Positions 49,201 through 60,799 are shown, counted from the stretch's first letter. The stretch is DNA of 64,000 nucleotides from Cephalopachus bancanus (GCA_027257055.1 JAPVLO010000206.1:2356001-2420000); one strand, 5' to 3'. Notes: generated by a model from the sequence alone, not told the origin. Translations and numbers: made by a program.

Positions 49201-49489
49201 ATTTTTACTCAATTTACAATTCTGGGTATCCTTATCCACCCATGTGGCCTCAAAGATCACCATACACTGATGGCTCAGGCCTCAGTGTGAGTTCTACAAG
49301 TCCAAAAACTCTTCATTGAGTTTTCCCATATATCCCCATTCCCGAGGACATCAATATGTTGAAAGACCTAACAAATCGAGCCCAGAGCTTTTTGCTCACC
49401 TACAGTCCTAGCATCGGTATTGCATGTCCACAGGCATCCCATACTCAGAACCTCAGACCCTCCAGAGCCCCCAACTCTATTCCACCCCT

Positions 49490-49645
49490 GAATACAATCT
49501 CTTGGACATTTCCTCTTTCTCTGTGAATGGCATCCTCATATCTCCCTGTCATCTAGGTCATTTTCCCCTTTTCACCCTAGTCCCAAGGCTTCAGTCACTT
49601 CAATGTCTCTCAAATCCATTTGCTCCTCTCCATTCCGACCCTAAT
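49490..49645 (+). mobile_element. L2 fragment
   Basis: TCAGTCACTTCAATGTCTC, CAAATCCATTTGCTCCTCTCCATTCCGACCCTAATCTA in pieces resembles an internal L2 segment. Confidence 0.45.
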
Positions 49646-49654
49646 CTAAGACGC

Positions 49655-49745
49655 GATCTAGAACAAAGACTCTGGAGATGGATTTCCTGGGTTTAAACAT
49701 TGCCACTTCATAGCCATGATACCTTGGGAAGTAGTTTAAGTGTGT
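49655..49745 (+). mobile_element. MIR SINE fragment
   Basis: AAGACTCTGGAGATGGATTTCC, GGGTTTAAACATTGCCACTTC, CCTTGGGAAGTAGTTTAAG: forward MIR 5' half. Confidence 0.6.
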
Positions 49746-49769
49746 CTCATGCTCTTCATTTATATTATT

Positions 49770-50130
49770 TAGAAATTTTTGGATTACAAGTAATAGAAAA
49801 CCCAACTCAAACTGGTTTCAACAAGAAAAGAAACATTTTGGTTTATCTAACTGGGTCAAGGATCTCCTCTGGATCCAGAAGCCTATCATGTCACTTCTTC
49901 TCTATCTCTTAGGGTTGATTCCTCTGGGCAGGGGCTCCACTCTCACACAGGCTCTTCCCTCATGGTGGCACGATGGCTGCCAGAACACCAGTTTTGCATT
50001 CTATCCTCTCAAGAACCCTAGAGGAACGAGAACTCTTTCCCATTTTTTTCTGACAAAAAGCTCAGGATTACTTGATGCTGATTGGCCAGGGCCTAAAGAT
50101 GAACTTAAAGATGGGATCCATCTTATGCAA
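49770..50130 (+). mobile_element. Ancient interspersed repeat, family not assigned
   Basis: GATTACAAGTAATAGAAAACCCAACTCAAACTGG, TCATGGTGGCACGATGGCTGCCAG and GATGCTGATTGGCCAGGGCC (in parts) are phrases I associate with an old mammalian repeat. I cannot place the family without a search. Confidence 0.45.
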
Positions 50131-50799
50131 GCATGTGGAACAAGAGTGAAAGGAGGTTTAGTCAATGAAGAATTGGGTTGTTCTTTCAAGAAGAAAAGGG
50201 GGGAGGCATGCTAGTCCTGCAGAAACAGCATTCGTGCACATGTATTCATAACAACGGCTTCCCTGTGTCCTGTCTGGTTATCCTTCAACTAGCTTTCTAC
50301 ATTGCTGCTGGGAAGAGCTCTTGAAAACGCAAATTAATTATCATAACATGGAAGCTTCACAGAAGAGTGACCAACCTTGTGCATCTTCAGGTCCTAAGCC
50401 CTAACCCAGTGCCTGGAACAAGACTGATGCTTGGGAAATCTGTGGAATGAATTATCTTGTCTGGGTCTCAGAAGCACCAGGAGGTGCCAGGGCAGACGTG
50501 ATGACCCACGTTCCACATGATAACATAAGCCGGGAGAAAGCAAATGCAAAGGAAGCCACTAGAGTCACCACGATGCACCAAGCAGAGAGGTGGGGTTTGG
50601 GCTGTATCTTGAAGGATAAAGAAGATGTTGATGGATCTAACAGGTGTCCCACCTGAGCCAGGAGGATGCTGGGCATGGGAGCTCAATTACCAGCAAGGAA
50701 AATGCAGTGCTTGTTGGAACCAAGTATGTAAGGGCACCAGGGTATCCCTCAAATTCTAGCAGAAAAAACAGACTTACAAATAATAATGTGATAGGCCCA

Positions 50800-51220
50800 T
50801 GCCCTCCTCAGGGTCTTTGTCCCTGCTGGCCCCATGGTCCCTTCACACCATCAGTCTCCTTTACATACTTCAGGTTTCAGCACTAGTCACCCCCTTGGGG
50901 AGTTGTCCCTGATCTAGCTAAAGCAGCACTTGCTATGTCATTACCCAGTCCTGGTTCCTTCATCGTGCTGGTCACAACCTGAAATGCCTTGTTCATGTGC
51001 TTTTTGTCTCTCTCTGCCCATGGTAATTCAAATCCCAAGAGGGCAGGGATTCTCACTGTCTAAAATATTAGGTATTTTTTAAACAAATGAATTAGCAAAG
51101 GAACGATTCACCTGGCTTGAGGCTAGGTAAGTAAGTTACATGTTTTAAATATGTCTAGCGTATCTTCTGGTACAGAGCAGATCCTCGATAAAAGCTAGTT
51201 ATATAATGGCTATTATTTAC
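50800..51220 (+). mobile_element. L2 LINE fragment
   Basis: CCCCTTGGGGAGTTGTCCCTG, TCCCAAGAGGGCAGGGATTC, TCTAGCGTATCTTCTGGTACAGAGCAGATCCTCGATAAAAGC in pieces: the forward L2 tail and the region before it. Confidence 0.65.
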
Positions 51221-51547
51221 AGATGTCTAGAAATATCAGAAGCTCTGAGTGCAATCATTCTGATCTTTCTTAGAGGTACAGCCCAGAGCTTAGGGCAGTA
51301 GAGGCTGAGAAGGCAAGATTGGCAGAAGGAAGGAGGGAAGGAGAGGAGGAAGGAAAACACAAGGCAGCAGCCAGTGGGGGAGTGGAGCTGACAGGGGGCT
51401 GGGTGTTCCAGGCACTTCCATAGGAAGTTGGGAATGGGGTGCAGGGACTGAGATGGGGAAGGAAATATCCTAATCCAAATTTTGTTTTAATGATAAATTG
51501 ATGATGGCAAGGTCTAGTTTAGTTCAACTTAAAAATTCTGGCAATAA

Positions 51548-51831
51548 GCCGGGCTCGGTGGCTCAGCCTGTAATCCCGCGTCTTTGGGAGGCTGAGGTGA
51601 GTGGATTGCCTGAGCCCGCGGGTTCGAGACTAGCCTGGGCAGCGAGACCTCATCTCTACAGTAAATAAAAAAATCAGCCGGGCGTGGTAGCGCGCGCCTG
51701 TAATTCCGGCTACTCGGAAGGCTGAGGCGGAAGGATCGCCGGAGCCCAGCAGGTCGAGGCTGCGGTGGCCGGAAGCGGCCACTGAACTCCAGTCTGGGCG
51801 ACAGAGTGAGACTCCAACTCAAAAAAAAAAA
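51548..51831 (+). mobile_element. Young-type Alu, best preserved copy
   Basis: Retains most CpGs (GTAGCGCGCGCCTG, GGAAGGATCGCCGGAGCCC), TGGCTCAGCCTG, CGGGTTCGAGAC, linker AGTAAATAAAAAAATCAGCC and hairpin GTGGCCGGAAGCGGCCAC. Uninterrupted A-tail. Target duplication not clear by eye. Confidence 0.96.
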
Positions 51832-52404
51832 ATGTTGCAGAAGGCTTTGGCTCTTTCTACGAGAAGTAGTAAGAACAATCATCTAATGGAACAATGCCCT
51901 TGAAGGACTAGTTCAAGGATATCTTTGCTGCCCAAGACAGTGACGTGAATGTGTATATGTATGAGGTTAGGCTTGTGTTTAAAATCTGATCAATATAATG
52001 GGGAGGGGGGTTATGAGCTCTTAACTGTGACTTTTTACATCTATGTGCACTTAAAAGTTGCATAGAAGAATACTTACTTGGTAAAAAACACTGACAACTC
52101 CATTATAAAATTATTGAGAAAAAAAAATCGAGCACTTATAAAAATGCAGCTTTGAGGGAAATGGGAATTTTAAAGCATCATCTAGTTAATAATTAATGCT
52201 GGTGGTCAAAACATTTAGTAGATGATGCTTTTATATTGGAAATGAGATACCAGGCAAAAATATAACTTTGTGCATATTTCAAATAGACTGGCTTTTGTGG
52301 AGTATCAAGATGGCTGTATCACAATATTCACATACCTGTATATAAGAATCTCAAATGTTTTCCATAACCAGTGCAGAGATTCAGAATTTCACAGTTGATA
52401 TGTA
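51832..52404. other. Unique sequence, no recognised feature
   Basis: No repeat or coding signal recognised; A/T-rich. Confidence 0.45.
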
Positions 52405-52420
52405 AAGAAGAGAGCTTCTT

Positions 52421-52741
52421 TCTTCTTTTTCTTTTCTTTCTTTTTTTTTTTTTGAGTCAAGAGTCTCACTCTGTTGCCCAGATTGGAGTGCAGTGACACG
52501 ATCATGGCTCACTGCAGCCTTGACCTCTTAGGCTCAGGTGATCCTTTCTCCTTAGCCTCTGGATTAGCTGGGACTACAGATGCATGCCATCACCCCCAGC
52601 AAATTTTTAATTTTTTTTGTGTGTGGAGACAAGATCCTGTTATGTTATGCAGGCTAGTCTTGAACTCCTAGGCTCAAGTAATCCTCCTGCCTCGGCCTCC
52701 CAAAGTGCTGGGATTGCAGGTGTGAGCCACCACACCTGGCC
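52421..52741 (-). mobile_element. Alu with exact target duplication
   Basis: Reverse dimer with a TTTC-rich tail and a linker containing TTTTTTGTGTGTGG. AGAAGAGAGCTTCTT flanks both sides. That 15-base site is nearly palindromic. Confidence 0.95.
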
Positions 52742-52756
52742 AGAAGAGAGCTTCTT

Positions 52757-53610
52757 GAGGGAGCCCAGTCTGTGCCCAGTCGGCACCTTGCCAAGGACAA
52801 AGATAGTGTCATGAGGGTTCTACCTCCTGACGCATTCCTACTGTCCTACCAGGAAGGAGCGGTGAGCAGGCCTATTAATCAGGGAGGTGTTTACGCTTCT
52901 GTTGTCAACCCCATGATGTGTTTTTTTAAACTCAGTTCTCTTGCTTTTATTATAGTCATGAGTACATAATGTTGCACTGGAAATTCTACAACTATATTGA
53001 AATTTTTATAATCTAGTTAAACCCAGCAGGTGTCCAAGTTTAATGGATAATTTTGCCTTTAAATACTATTAAAGGTAGAGAACATTATTTAAATTATCAA
53101 ATGAATCTATTTGACAATACCACTGCAAGTTAAATGCTCATTAAGGAATGCATTCATTTTTCATCTTTAGATATTAGTCCCTATTGAACAAGGGGCTTAA
53201 GGTGGTAGAACTTTCTAGAATAGCACTCCTCCTAAGGTTGTTCTACAATATTTAAATTAGATTATGCTGAGGTAAACTGGTCCCTTGGTCACCCTAAAGC
53301 ATCTCCAGGGCTCTCAATACCTACAATGCTCTAGATTCTGCATCTAATATGAATATTTTAAGCATCTGTGGTTTTATAATGACATAAATGCCACACTTCT
53401 CACAATGACAGGTTTCTGGCATAGTAGAGATCATCTCTGATTTTCTTTTTGATAGAGAACATTTCCACATGAAAATTGCTACCCTTGGGCTATGCTGTTT
53501 CATAAGTTGAGACCTTATATGCAATAGGGACAGGCTCTTATCTATATCATCTAACTTTACAGGGCTCTAAAAAAACCCTCATGAAACTTCCATTGACTGG
53601 TAATGACTGA
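52757..53610. other. Unique sequence, no recognised feature
   Basis: No repeat or coding signal recognised. A minus-strand frame at 53321-53524 shows no domain. Confidence 0.45.
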
Positions 53611-53615
53611 TGAAA

Positions 53616-53898
53616 TTTTTTTTTTTTTTTTTGAGTCAGGGTCTCACTCTGTCACCCGGGCTGGAGTGCAGTGGCACAATCACGGTTCATTATAGCCTTG
53701 ACCTCCTGGGCTCAGCCTCCTGAGTAGCTGGGACAACAGACAGGCACCACCATGCCTGGCTAATTCTTTTATTTTGTTTGTAGAGACAAAAATCTTGCTG
53801 GGTTGCCTAGGCTGGTCTCAAACTCCTGGACTCAAGCAATCCTCTCACTTCGGTCTTCCAAAGTGCTGGAATTCCAGGTGTGAGCAGCCATGCTCGAT
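53616..53898 (-). mobile_element. Old Alu
   Basis: Reverse dimer from poly-T/GAGTCAGGGTCTCAC to GTGAGCAGCCATGCTCGATC, with short loss in the right arm (GGGCTCAGCCTCCTGAG). Confidence 0.92.
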
Positions 53899-54429
53899 CT
53901 TGACAGATGAGTTCTAAGACCAAATCCAGATTTAGCAGGAGAAACTGCTACTGGGGGGACACTGAACTCTGCTATCATGCAAGTACCCCAGAAAGAAAAA
54001 TCTTCTGAACTCTCAGTCGTTTACACCTCCGTGAGAATAAAACTCTGAAAACCTGGGAGGTGGGGGAGTAGATAGGAGGTGCAGATTCTGTGGGGAAGAG
54101 TTAGAGGGTGCAGCAGTGGGGAGGTCAAAAGCCTTCACAGTTGTAACTGTCTATAACAAAACAAAACATGTTATCATAATGGGATTGCCAAAAAGTATTT
54201 CAAGGTTGGACTTGAGGTCACTGTAGGACAATGATTGTCCTTTCTTGCTGGACTCAGAACTTATTACAATGTATGGACTATAATGACAGCTCAGCAAATG
54301 TTGGCATTTTAAATGAATGAATATTTGTGTTTTTTAATACAATTAAGAAAAACCTCTTTTCACTAACAAGAGATAATTCCCCTGGCAGTAATTTTCAGAA
54401 CAGACATATTTGAATTAAAGGTGTGGCGA

Positions 54430-54570
54430 GGTCAGGCATGGTGGCTCACGCCTGTAATCCCAGCACTTTGGGAGGCTGAGGCAGGGAGATTGCCTGAGGC
54501 CGGGAGTTGGAAACCTGCCAGGGTAACATAGCAAGACTGTCTCTAATAACAAAAAGAAAGAAAAAAAAAG
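54430..54570 (+). mobile_element. Monomeric Alu (left arm)
   Basis: Only a left arm (AGGTCAGGCATGGTGG to AGCAAGACTGTCTCTA) plus an A-rich tail with AAGAAAG. AAAGGTGTGGCGAG and AAAAGTGTGGAGCAG bound it. Confidence 0.88.
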
Positions 54571-55160
54571 TGTGGAGCAGTAAATGCTAGTTTTATTCTT
54601 TGCCTCGATGAGAGCATGGATTCCAAAGAAGCCTTCCCTTGGTTGAACAAGATAAACAGATCCAGATGGCCTGGAAGGTAGTAGGTGAAAATAGTACTGA
54701 CGGGAGCTCATTTGAGAATGTGTTCTCATTGCATTTAACATTTAAAAGAAAGCTCATCATCACACCCCTTATAGAACGCTCCATCACGCAAAGACGTACA
54801 CATGCGCATACCATTCCTGGGCTGTCTTCCTCTAAAAGCACTTTACAGTTAGCAATGAGATGACACCTGCCAGGAAATGGCAGCCCAGAGAGGTGAGGAG
54901 GTGAGGGGACATGCCTCTGCTGCCCCATCTAGATCATGGCGATAGTTCTCAAACACAAACCCGGGGTTCTTCCCAATACGTGCAAAAAAAAAAAAATCTA
55001 GGACAATTGCCCATACGCACAGCCCCAACCTATCTAGGTTTCTATATATCTTATGATAACAATAATGCTCGAGATCTGAAATGAAAGATATCTCAATGGA
55101 ACTGGATGGACCCTATTTGGTCCTTAATTTTTGGAACATGGTAGGAAGCCAGTGAGAATT

Positions 55161-55456
55161 TTCTTTTCTTTTCTTTTTTGAACTGGGGTCTCACTCTCTC
55201 ACCAAGGCTGGAGTACAGTGGCACAATTATCACTCACTGCAGCTTTGACCTCCTGGACTCAAGTGATCCTCCTGTCTCAGCTTCCTGTGTAGCTAGGACA
55301 ACAGGCAGGTGCCTAATTTTTAAATTTTTAATATTTTTAGAGATGGAGTCTTACTATATTGCCCAGACTGGCCTCAAACTCCTGGACTCAAGCAATTCTC
55401 TCATTTCGGCCTCCTAAAGTTCTGGGATTACAGGAACAAGCCACAGTGCCCAGCTT
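55161..55456 (-). mobile_element. Old Alu
   Basis: Reverse dimer with a (TTTTC)n tail, from GAACTGGGGTCTCACTCTC to GCCACAGTGCCCAGC; short deletion near GGTGCCTAATTTTT. Confidence 0.92.
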
Positions 55457-55898
55457 GGAATTCCAAACCATCAACCACGGTTTGCTTGTTCCTCCATGTT
55501 GTTGCTTCTCTCTGCTCAGTGATCGGGTCATATTGTCTCACCACCTGGTAACATATGAAATGCCCTCTCGTCTTGAGGGTGTTCTGCAGTTTCTGTTTGA
55601 GATCACAGGATAATTAATCAGGGCTGAAATTTGTTATTCACCTTCCCTACACTTGTCATGTGGTCCTCATCTGCTTATAGTTGGTTCTGGGAAGGTAAAA
55701 ATAGACTCTAGGGCTTTCCATGATGCTGAGGTGTGCAGATCCATGTGAGGACTTCTCCAGGTCCGATGACTACTTCATGGATCCTAAAATACCAAGAAAC
55801 CACCAAAGGGAGATTAAGTAACAGGTAAACCCAAGGATGAGATCCTCTAACTGCTTGTACATGGAACATAGACAGGTTTTCTCTTCTTATTACTTTAG

Positions 55899-56073
55899 AT
55901 CAACAAACTTTTTCTGAAAACGGGCCAGATACGAAGTATCGTAGCTTTGCAGTTCACACAGCCTATGTCACAAGTCCTTGACTCTGCCGTCACAGCAGAA
56001 AACTACAAAGATAATACACAAATGAGCAGACATGGTTGGACTTGGCCCACAAGCAGTAGTTTGGCAACCCCTG
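55899..56073. mobile_element. MER5-like hAT-Charlie MITE
   Basis: CAACAAACTTTTTCTGAAAACGG, GGCCAGATACGAAGTA, GACTCTGCCGTCACAGCAG, GGACTTGGCCCACAAGC and GTTTGGCAACCCCTG follow the MER5 order. Ends eroded. Confidence 0.82.
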
Positions 56074-56084
56074 CTCTAGGTGAT

Positions 56085-56215
56085 AATCATAATAAATAGC
56101 ATTTTAAGTGCTATATACATTTTAAGTGCAGGTACATTATTTTACTTAACCTTCTCAGCAACTCTATGAAGTGGTTATTATTATATTCCTTCCCATTTTA
56201 CATAAGCAAATTTTA
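56085..56215 (-). mobile_element. MIR SINE fragment
   Basis: AATAAATAGCATTTTAAGTGC, TTATTTTACTTAACCTTCTCAGCAACTC, GAAGTGGTTATTATTAT and CCCATTTTACATAAG are reverse MIR blocks. Confidence 0.65.
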
Positions 56216-56247
56216 AGTTTTATACAGATTGAAGAAAGCAGCTTCTG

Positions 56248-56541
56248 GCCGGGCGCAGTGGCTCATGTCTGTAATCCCAGCACTTTGGGAGGCCGAGGCA
56301 GGAGGATCGCTTGAGGGCAGGAGTTGGAGATAGCCTGGGCAACATACTGAAACCTCATCTTTACAAAAATCAAAAAATTAGCTGGGCATAGTGGTATGTG
56401 TTTGTAATCCCAGCTACTTGGGAGGCTGGAGTAGAAGGATCACCTGAGCCCAGGAGATTGAGGCCATGGTAAACTGTGATTATGCCACTGCACTCCAGCC
56501 TGGGTGACAGAGTGAGACCCCGACTCAAAGAAAAAAAAAAG
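56248..56541 (+). mobile_element. Alu
   Basis: Full dimer starting GGCCGGGCGCAGTGG with conventional GGCTCATGTCTGTAATCCC, GAGTTGGAGATAGCC and right arm GGTAAACTGTGATTATGCC. Old type without hairpin change. Confidence 0.94.
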
Positions 56542-57220
56542 ATAAACCACCCAAGAGATGCGAAAGCTCTCCTTAAATTAATCTCACATTTACAAGCTCA
56601 AACCTCTTTTTAAAATTAATGTATAATGTACATATAATAAAATGCACAGATTTTCAGCATTCAGTTTAATGAGTTTTGACAATTGTACATACCCTTTGTA
56701 AGTACCTAATTTCTTGTGTATCTAAATCTGTGTGTACCAGAGAGTGTATGGTATATTTGAGACAGAGAAAGAAACGGGGACAGGCACAAAGTCACAGAGA
56801 CAGACCCAGAAAGACAGCATGAAGGCAGATGTGTGAAAGGCCTGAGAATTGCTCACCAATTCTGACATGGTAAGTGGTCAGAAAAAAATAACAAAACAAA
56901 TGCCAAACCACCTAAATAGATTTCTTAGAAAACGAGGCGAAGGGCCGCTGGGTGACTCAGGGCTATGTGGGCAGAAGGCAAAGCTGACGTTTCTGAGATC
57001 AGATGCAAGTTTCTTTCTTTGACAACTCCATACACACACAAAGATAAAACTATTCTTATCAAGAAAAAAGCAAAGTATTGACAGCTACATTGCTGAAAAA
57101 TAGTCAAAAGGATGGAACCCTCAAAATGGCCTCAGCAGCAAGTCTTATTTCTCAGAGGCTGAAATGATTGCTTCCCAGATTGATAGGAGAGATGGTAAGA
57201 AAAAGTACAGTGAGACTGAA
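56542..57220. other. Mostly unique sequence
   Basis: A short L1M-like phrase (TTAATGTATAATGTACATATAATAAAATGC to TGAGTTTTGACAATTG, in parts) lies near 56610-56690. The rest is not recognised. Confidence 0.45.
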
Positions 57221-57223
57221 TTT

Positions 57224-57519
57224 AGGGTGGGCACCGTGGCTCACACCTGTAATCCTAGCACTTTAGAGGCCAAGGCAGAGGATTGCTTGAGCCCAGGAGT
57301 TCAAGACCAGCCTGGGCAACTTGGCAAGACCTCATCTCTACAAAAAAATTAAAAAATAAGTCAGGCATGGTGATGGGCACCTGTAGTCTCAGCTACTTGA
57401 GAGGCTGAGGCAGAAGGATCTCCTGAGCCCAGGAAGTCGAGACTACTGTGAGTCATGATTGTACCAATGCACTCCAGCCTGGTGTCAGAGTGAGATCCTG
57501 ACTCCAAAAAGAAAAGAAA
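57224..57519 (+). mobile_element. Alu
   Basis: Dimer from AGGGTGGGCACCGTGGC to CAGAGTGAGATCCTGACTCC, tail AAAAAGAAAAGAAAA. AGACTGAATTT and AGTCTGAATTT flank it. Confidence 0.94.
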
Positions 57520-57597
57520 AGTCTGAATTTGTTCTAATGCATAGACCCATAGCGGTGGAGACTTGTTGTTGTGTTTTATTCCATGCTCTTAGCTTTT

Positions 57598-57600
<3 letters not shown>

Positions 57601-57644
<44 letters not shown>
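57601..57644. repeat. (AC)n microsatellite
   Basis: 22 uninterrupted AC units outside any recognised element; likely length-polymorphic. Confidence 0.97.
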
Positions 57645-57646
<2 letters not shown>

Positions 57647-58084
57647 CAATTTTAAAGTTTTTAATTCAACTGAAAATAGCAAAAGATTAAATCATGTTGC
57701 TAGATTCCATATTTCATGTCTCTAGTACCAGACTGAGTTACTCAAATGTCAGTTGTAAGCACTATTCCAGGAACACTGGTCATAGATTATGTTAGGATTT
57801 GAGAGTGTTTCGTGACTCAGGATTTCCTCATCTTACTAGGATCAAAAGTCCTCAGGAAGGCACAAGCCTTCCTAAAACCAAGACAGTCCTCACCTCTTGT
57901 TGACGCCATTATCTCTGCTTCATCACATCAGTAGTATTTAGAAGTGCAATACAGAATTGGATTACTTTTCTGAAGTCTTTAAATGGAATGCTATTTGACC
58001 AAATAAAAACTGTAAGTCAAATTGGTGTACTCTCTGTATGACTGTTTTCATTTTACAGATATCCCTGCTGTGCAAGTCTCCAAA

Positions 58085-58240
58085 GTCAGACTGCCTGAGT
58101 TTGGATCCTGATTCCACCGGTCCATTGACTGTGTGACCTGGGGTAGGTTGCTTAACCTCTCTGTGCCAAGTTGCTCATCTGTCAAACAGGCCAAATGATA
58201 CTGATTTCATGAGGATGCTGTGAGGACTAAATGAATAACA
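58085..58240 (+). mobile_element. MIR SINE
   Basis: AGTCAGACTGCCTGAGTTTGG, ATCCTGATTCCACC, GTGTGACCTGGGGTAGGTTGC, TTAACCTCTCTGTGCC, CATCTGTCAAACAGG, GAGGATGCTGTGAGGACTAAATGAA: almost complete forward MIR. Confidence 0.88.
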
Positions 58241-58480
58241 TCCATGCATTTGTTTAACGAATATGTATTTCTTGAGCACCAAGTATTTGAGCCAGGCAGT
58301 GTGTTCAGCTCCAGGGAAAACAATCGTGAACAAAACTGGCAAAAATAGCGGCCTTGTGGGGTTTACATTCCAACCAGAGAGCCAAGCAGTAAGCATGTAA
58401 GATGGACATATGGACTGCTGGGTGGTGATAAGTACCACGGAGAGGAGAGAAGCAGAGAAAAGTGTAAGGAGCTGAGGCTG
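58240..58480 (-). mobile_element. L2 3' end
   Basis: CATTTGTTTAACGAATATGT, TTTCTTGAGCACCAAGTATTTGAGCCAGGCAGTGTG, GAACAAAACTGGCAAAAATAG, GTTTACATTCCAACCAG and GATAAGTACCACGGAG in pieces: reverse L2 tail in order. Confidence 0.8.
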
Positions 58481-58792
58481 CTGTCTGGAGTTCTCAGAAA
58501 CTGGGATCACTGAGGCAACAGTGACACTCCCCACGCACAAGTAAGCATTAAGTAAGTGCTGGTGTTGCCAATATGATCGCTATTAGATGGCCTCAATTTA
58601 CCAAATTTGCTCATGACAAACTCCCAAAAGGAACTGAATCATGTTACATTTCTACTGGGGAGACTGTCATTGATCATCACGGTAAAATACAGCCCCAAGC
58701 ATCCCCATTTGCTCTGGCAACCTGCAGGCTGTGCACCGTCCTCCTCCCATCCCCTGCACCCTCAACAGCCCCTGCATACATATTTATATATT

Positions 58793-59028
58793 GGAGTCAG
58801 AGTCTCACTCTGTTGCCCAGGCTGGAGTGCAGTGCTCTCCACAGCTCCCCACAGCCTCAACCTCCTGGACGCAAGTGATCCTTCCGCCTCAGCCTCCTGA
58901 GTAGCTGGGCGGGACTACAGGTGCCCATCACTACACTCAGCTTATTTTTTAATTTTTTCGTAGAGATGAGGTCTTGCCATGCTGCCCAGGCTGGTCTCAA
59001 GCTCCCGAGCTCAGGCAGTCCTCTTGCC
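58793..59028 (-). mobile_element. Alu, 5' truncated
   Basis: Reverse copy starting without a true poly-T (ATATATTGGAGTCAGAG) and ending at CAGTCCTCTTGCC, so about 40 bases of the left-arm start are missing. Confidence 0.88.
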
Positions 59029-59212
59029 TGGGCCAACATCCCTGTATAAATATCTTCCCTGATGCTGCAGCTTGAGGATGTGCTGTATACCACCCCAGGA
59101 CCTTGCACTTTTTCTTCCTATTAACCAAGATTTATCACGCATGTCATTTCAGTCTTATATTATTTATTCTTACTTGCTTTGGCAATCTGCAGGCTGTGTT
59201 CTGTCTTCTCGT

Positions 59213-59296
59213 TAGATCTTTCTTTCTTTCTCTCTTTCTTTCTCTCCTTCCTTCCTTCCTTCCTTCCTTCCTTCCTTCCTTCCTTCCTTCCTTCCT

Positions 59297-59351
<55 letters not shown>

Positions 59352-59352
59352 C
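59213..59352. repeat. (TTTC)n(TTCC)n(TTTC)n microsatellite
   Basis: About 14 TTCC units then about 17 TTTC units, bordered by mixed TCTTTC. A polypyrimidine strand this long may form triplex (H-DNA). Lies in the Alu tail position. Confidence 0.96.
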
Positions 59353-59554
59353 TTTCTTTTGTCAGGGTCATACTCTGCTGCCCAGTGCAGTGGCATGATC
59401 CCACTGCACTGAAGCTCTCCCACCTTAGCTCCCTCCCCACCCCCAATAGCTGAGACTACAGGTGCATATGCTACCACATCTGGCTAATTTTTGCATTTTT
59501 TGTAGAGACGGGGTCTCACGGTATTGCCCAGACTGGCCTCAAACTCCTAGTCTT

Positions 59555-59845
59555 TTTTTTTTTTGAGTTGGAGTCTCATTCTGTCACCCAGGCTGGAGTG
59601 CAGTGGCACACTCACAGTCACTCCAGTGTCGACCTGCTGGGCTCCAGCAATCCTTTCGCCTCAGCCTTCCAAGTAGTCAGAACTATAGGCGCTTGCTACC
59701 ACGTCCGGATAATTTTTTTGATTTATTGTAGAGACGAGGTCTCACCAAGTTGCTCGGGCTGGTCTCGAACCCACAGGCTCAGTCAATCCACTCGTCTTGG
59801 CCTCCCCAAATGCTGGGATTATAGGCTGAGCCACCGAGCCCAGTT
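59555..59845 (-). mobile_element. Young-type Alu nested in an old Alu
   Basis: Reverse dimer with GATTTATTGTAGAGACGAGG and CTCGAACCCACAGGCTC. AACTCCTAGTCTT, which is host Alu sequence, is duplicated at both ends. Confidence 0.95.
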
Positions 59846-60386
59846 CGAACTCCTAGTCTTAAGTGATCCTCCCACCTCGGCTTCCCAAAGTGGTGGGATT
59901 ACAAGTATGAGCCACTGTGCTCAGCCTTAGACTGTACTTTTCATGAGGGTAAGGAGGGTAACTGCCTTGTTTACTTCTAAATTGCCTCTCCCCCATATCT
60001 GGCATCAGAACTGGATGGATGAGTGGTCAGAGGTCCACTGTCAACTTGCCGTGATTGGGCAAATGGAGTTGGCAGGGTGCCTGCATCTTGGCATCTATAT
60101 CACATTCTTCTTGTAGTCCTATGCAACATATTTTGAACTTCCCGTCATCTTAAACTGTAAGCAAAGATCAAAGCTAACCTACAAGATATACAGTCTTTGA
60201 AGAGACAGACAGTAACTGGCCAGAGTAAAGAACCAAACTTATTTTTCTAGAAAAAAAAGGGTGGGGGCGGGTAATAGTCTCATTTGTGTAGCCTGGTGTT
60301 CAGATTTTCCAGGCATAATCTTCCTTGTAGTGATTATTCCAAACTAGTCATAAACATCCTGACAAGACAAACTATCACAAATTCTT

Positions 60387-60680
60387 CTTTTTTTTTTTGG
60401 AGTTAGAGTCTAACTCTGTCGTCCAGGCTGGAGTGCAATGGCATATTCATGGCCACCGCAGTCTCAACTTGCTGGGCTCAGCCAATTCTTCCACCTCAGC
60501 CTTCCAAGTAGCGGGAACCACAGGCACGTGCTACCACGCCCAGCTAATTTTTTTGCTTTATTGTAGAGATGAGGTCTCACCAAATTGCCCAGGCTGGTCT
60601 CACACCCCTGGGCTCAGGCAATCCTTTCACCTCGGCCTCCCAAAGTGCTGGGATTATAAATGTAAGCCACTGCACCAAGC
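60387..60680 (-). mobile_element. Alu
   Basis: Reverse dimer with GCTTTATTGTAGAGATGAGG linker. ACAAATTCTT lies on both sides. Confidence 0.94.
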
Positions 60681-60788
60681 CAACAAATTCTTAACTCATG
60701 GAGACAAGAGATTGTAACATTCAGATTTTAAGTTATTGAGCAGAAGATAGCACAGATATGATAAGTCAGCACATTAGATTTGTGAGTA

Positions 60789-60799
60789 TGTGTGTGTGT

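Larger units (their letters stand above)
59213..59926 (-). mobile_element. Old Alu with a pyrimidine-tract tail, split by a young Alu
   Basis: Right arm from TTGTCAGGGTCATACTC (shortened at GCCCAGTGCAGTGG) to AAACTCCTAGTC, then after the insert AAGTGATCCTCCCACC to GAGCCACTGTGCTCAGCC. Its A-tail is now a TTCC/TTTC tract. TTAGAT and TTAGACT may be the eroded target duplication. Confidence 0.9.

Noticed and set aside
59213..59352. Regularly spaced repeats as a CRISPR-like array
   Set aside because: Simple tetranucleotide tract without spacers, in a primate nuclear genome.
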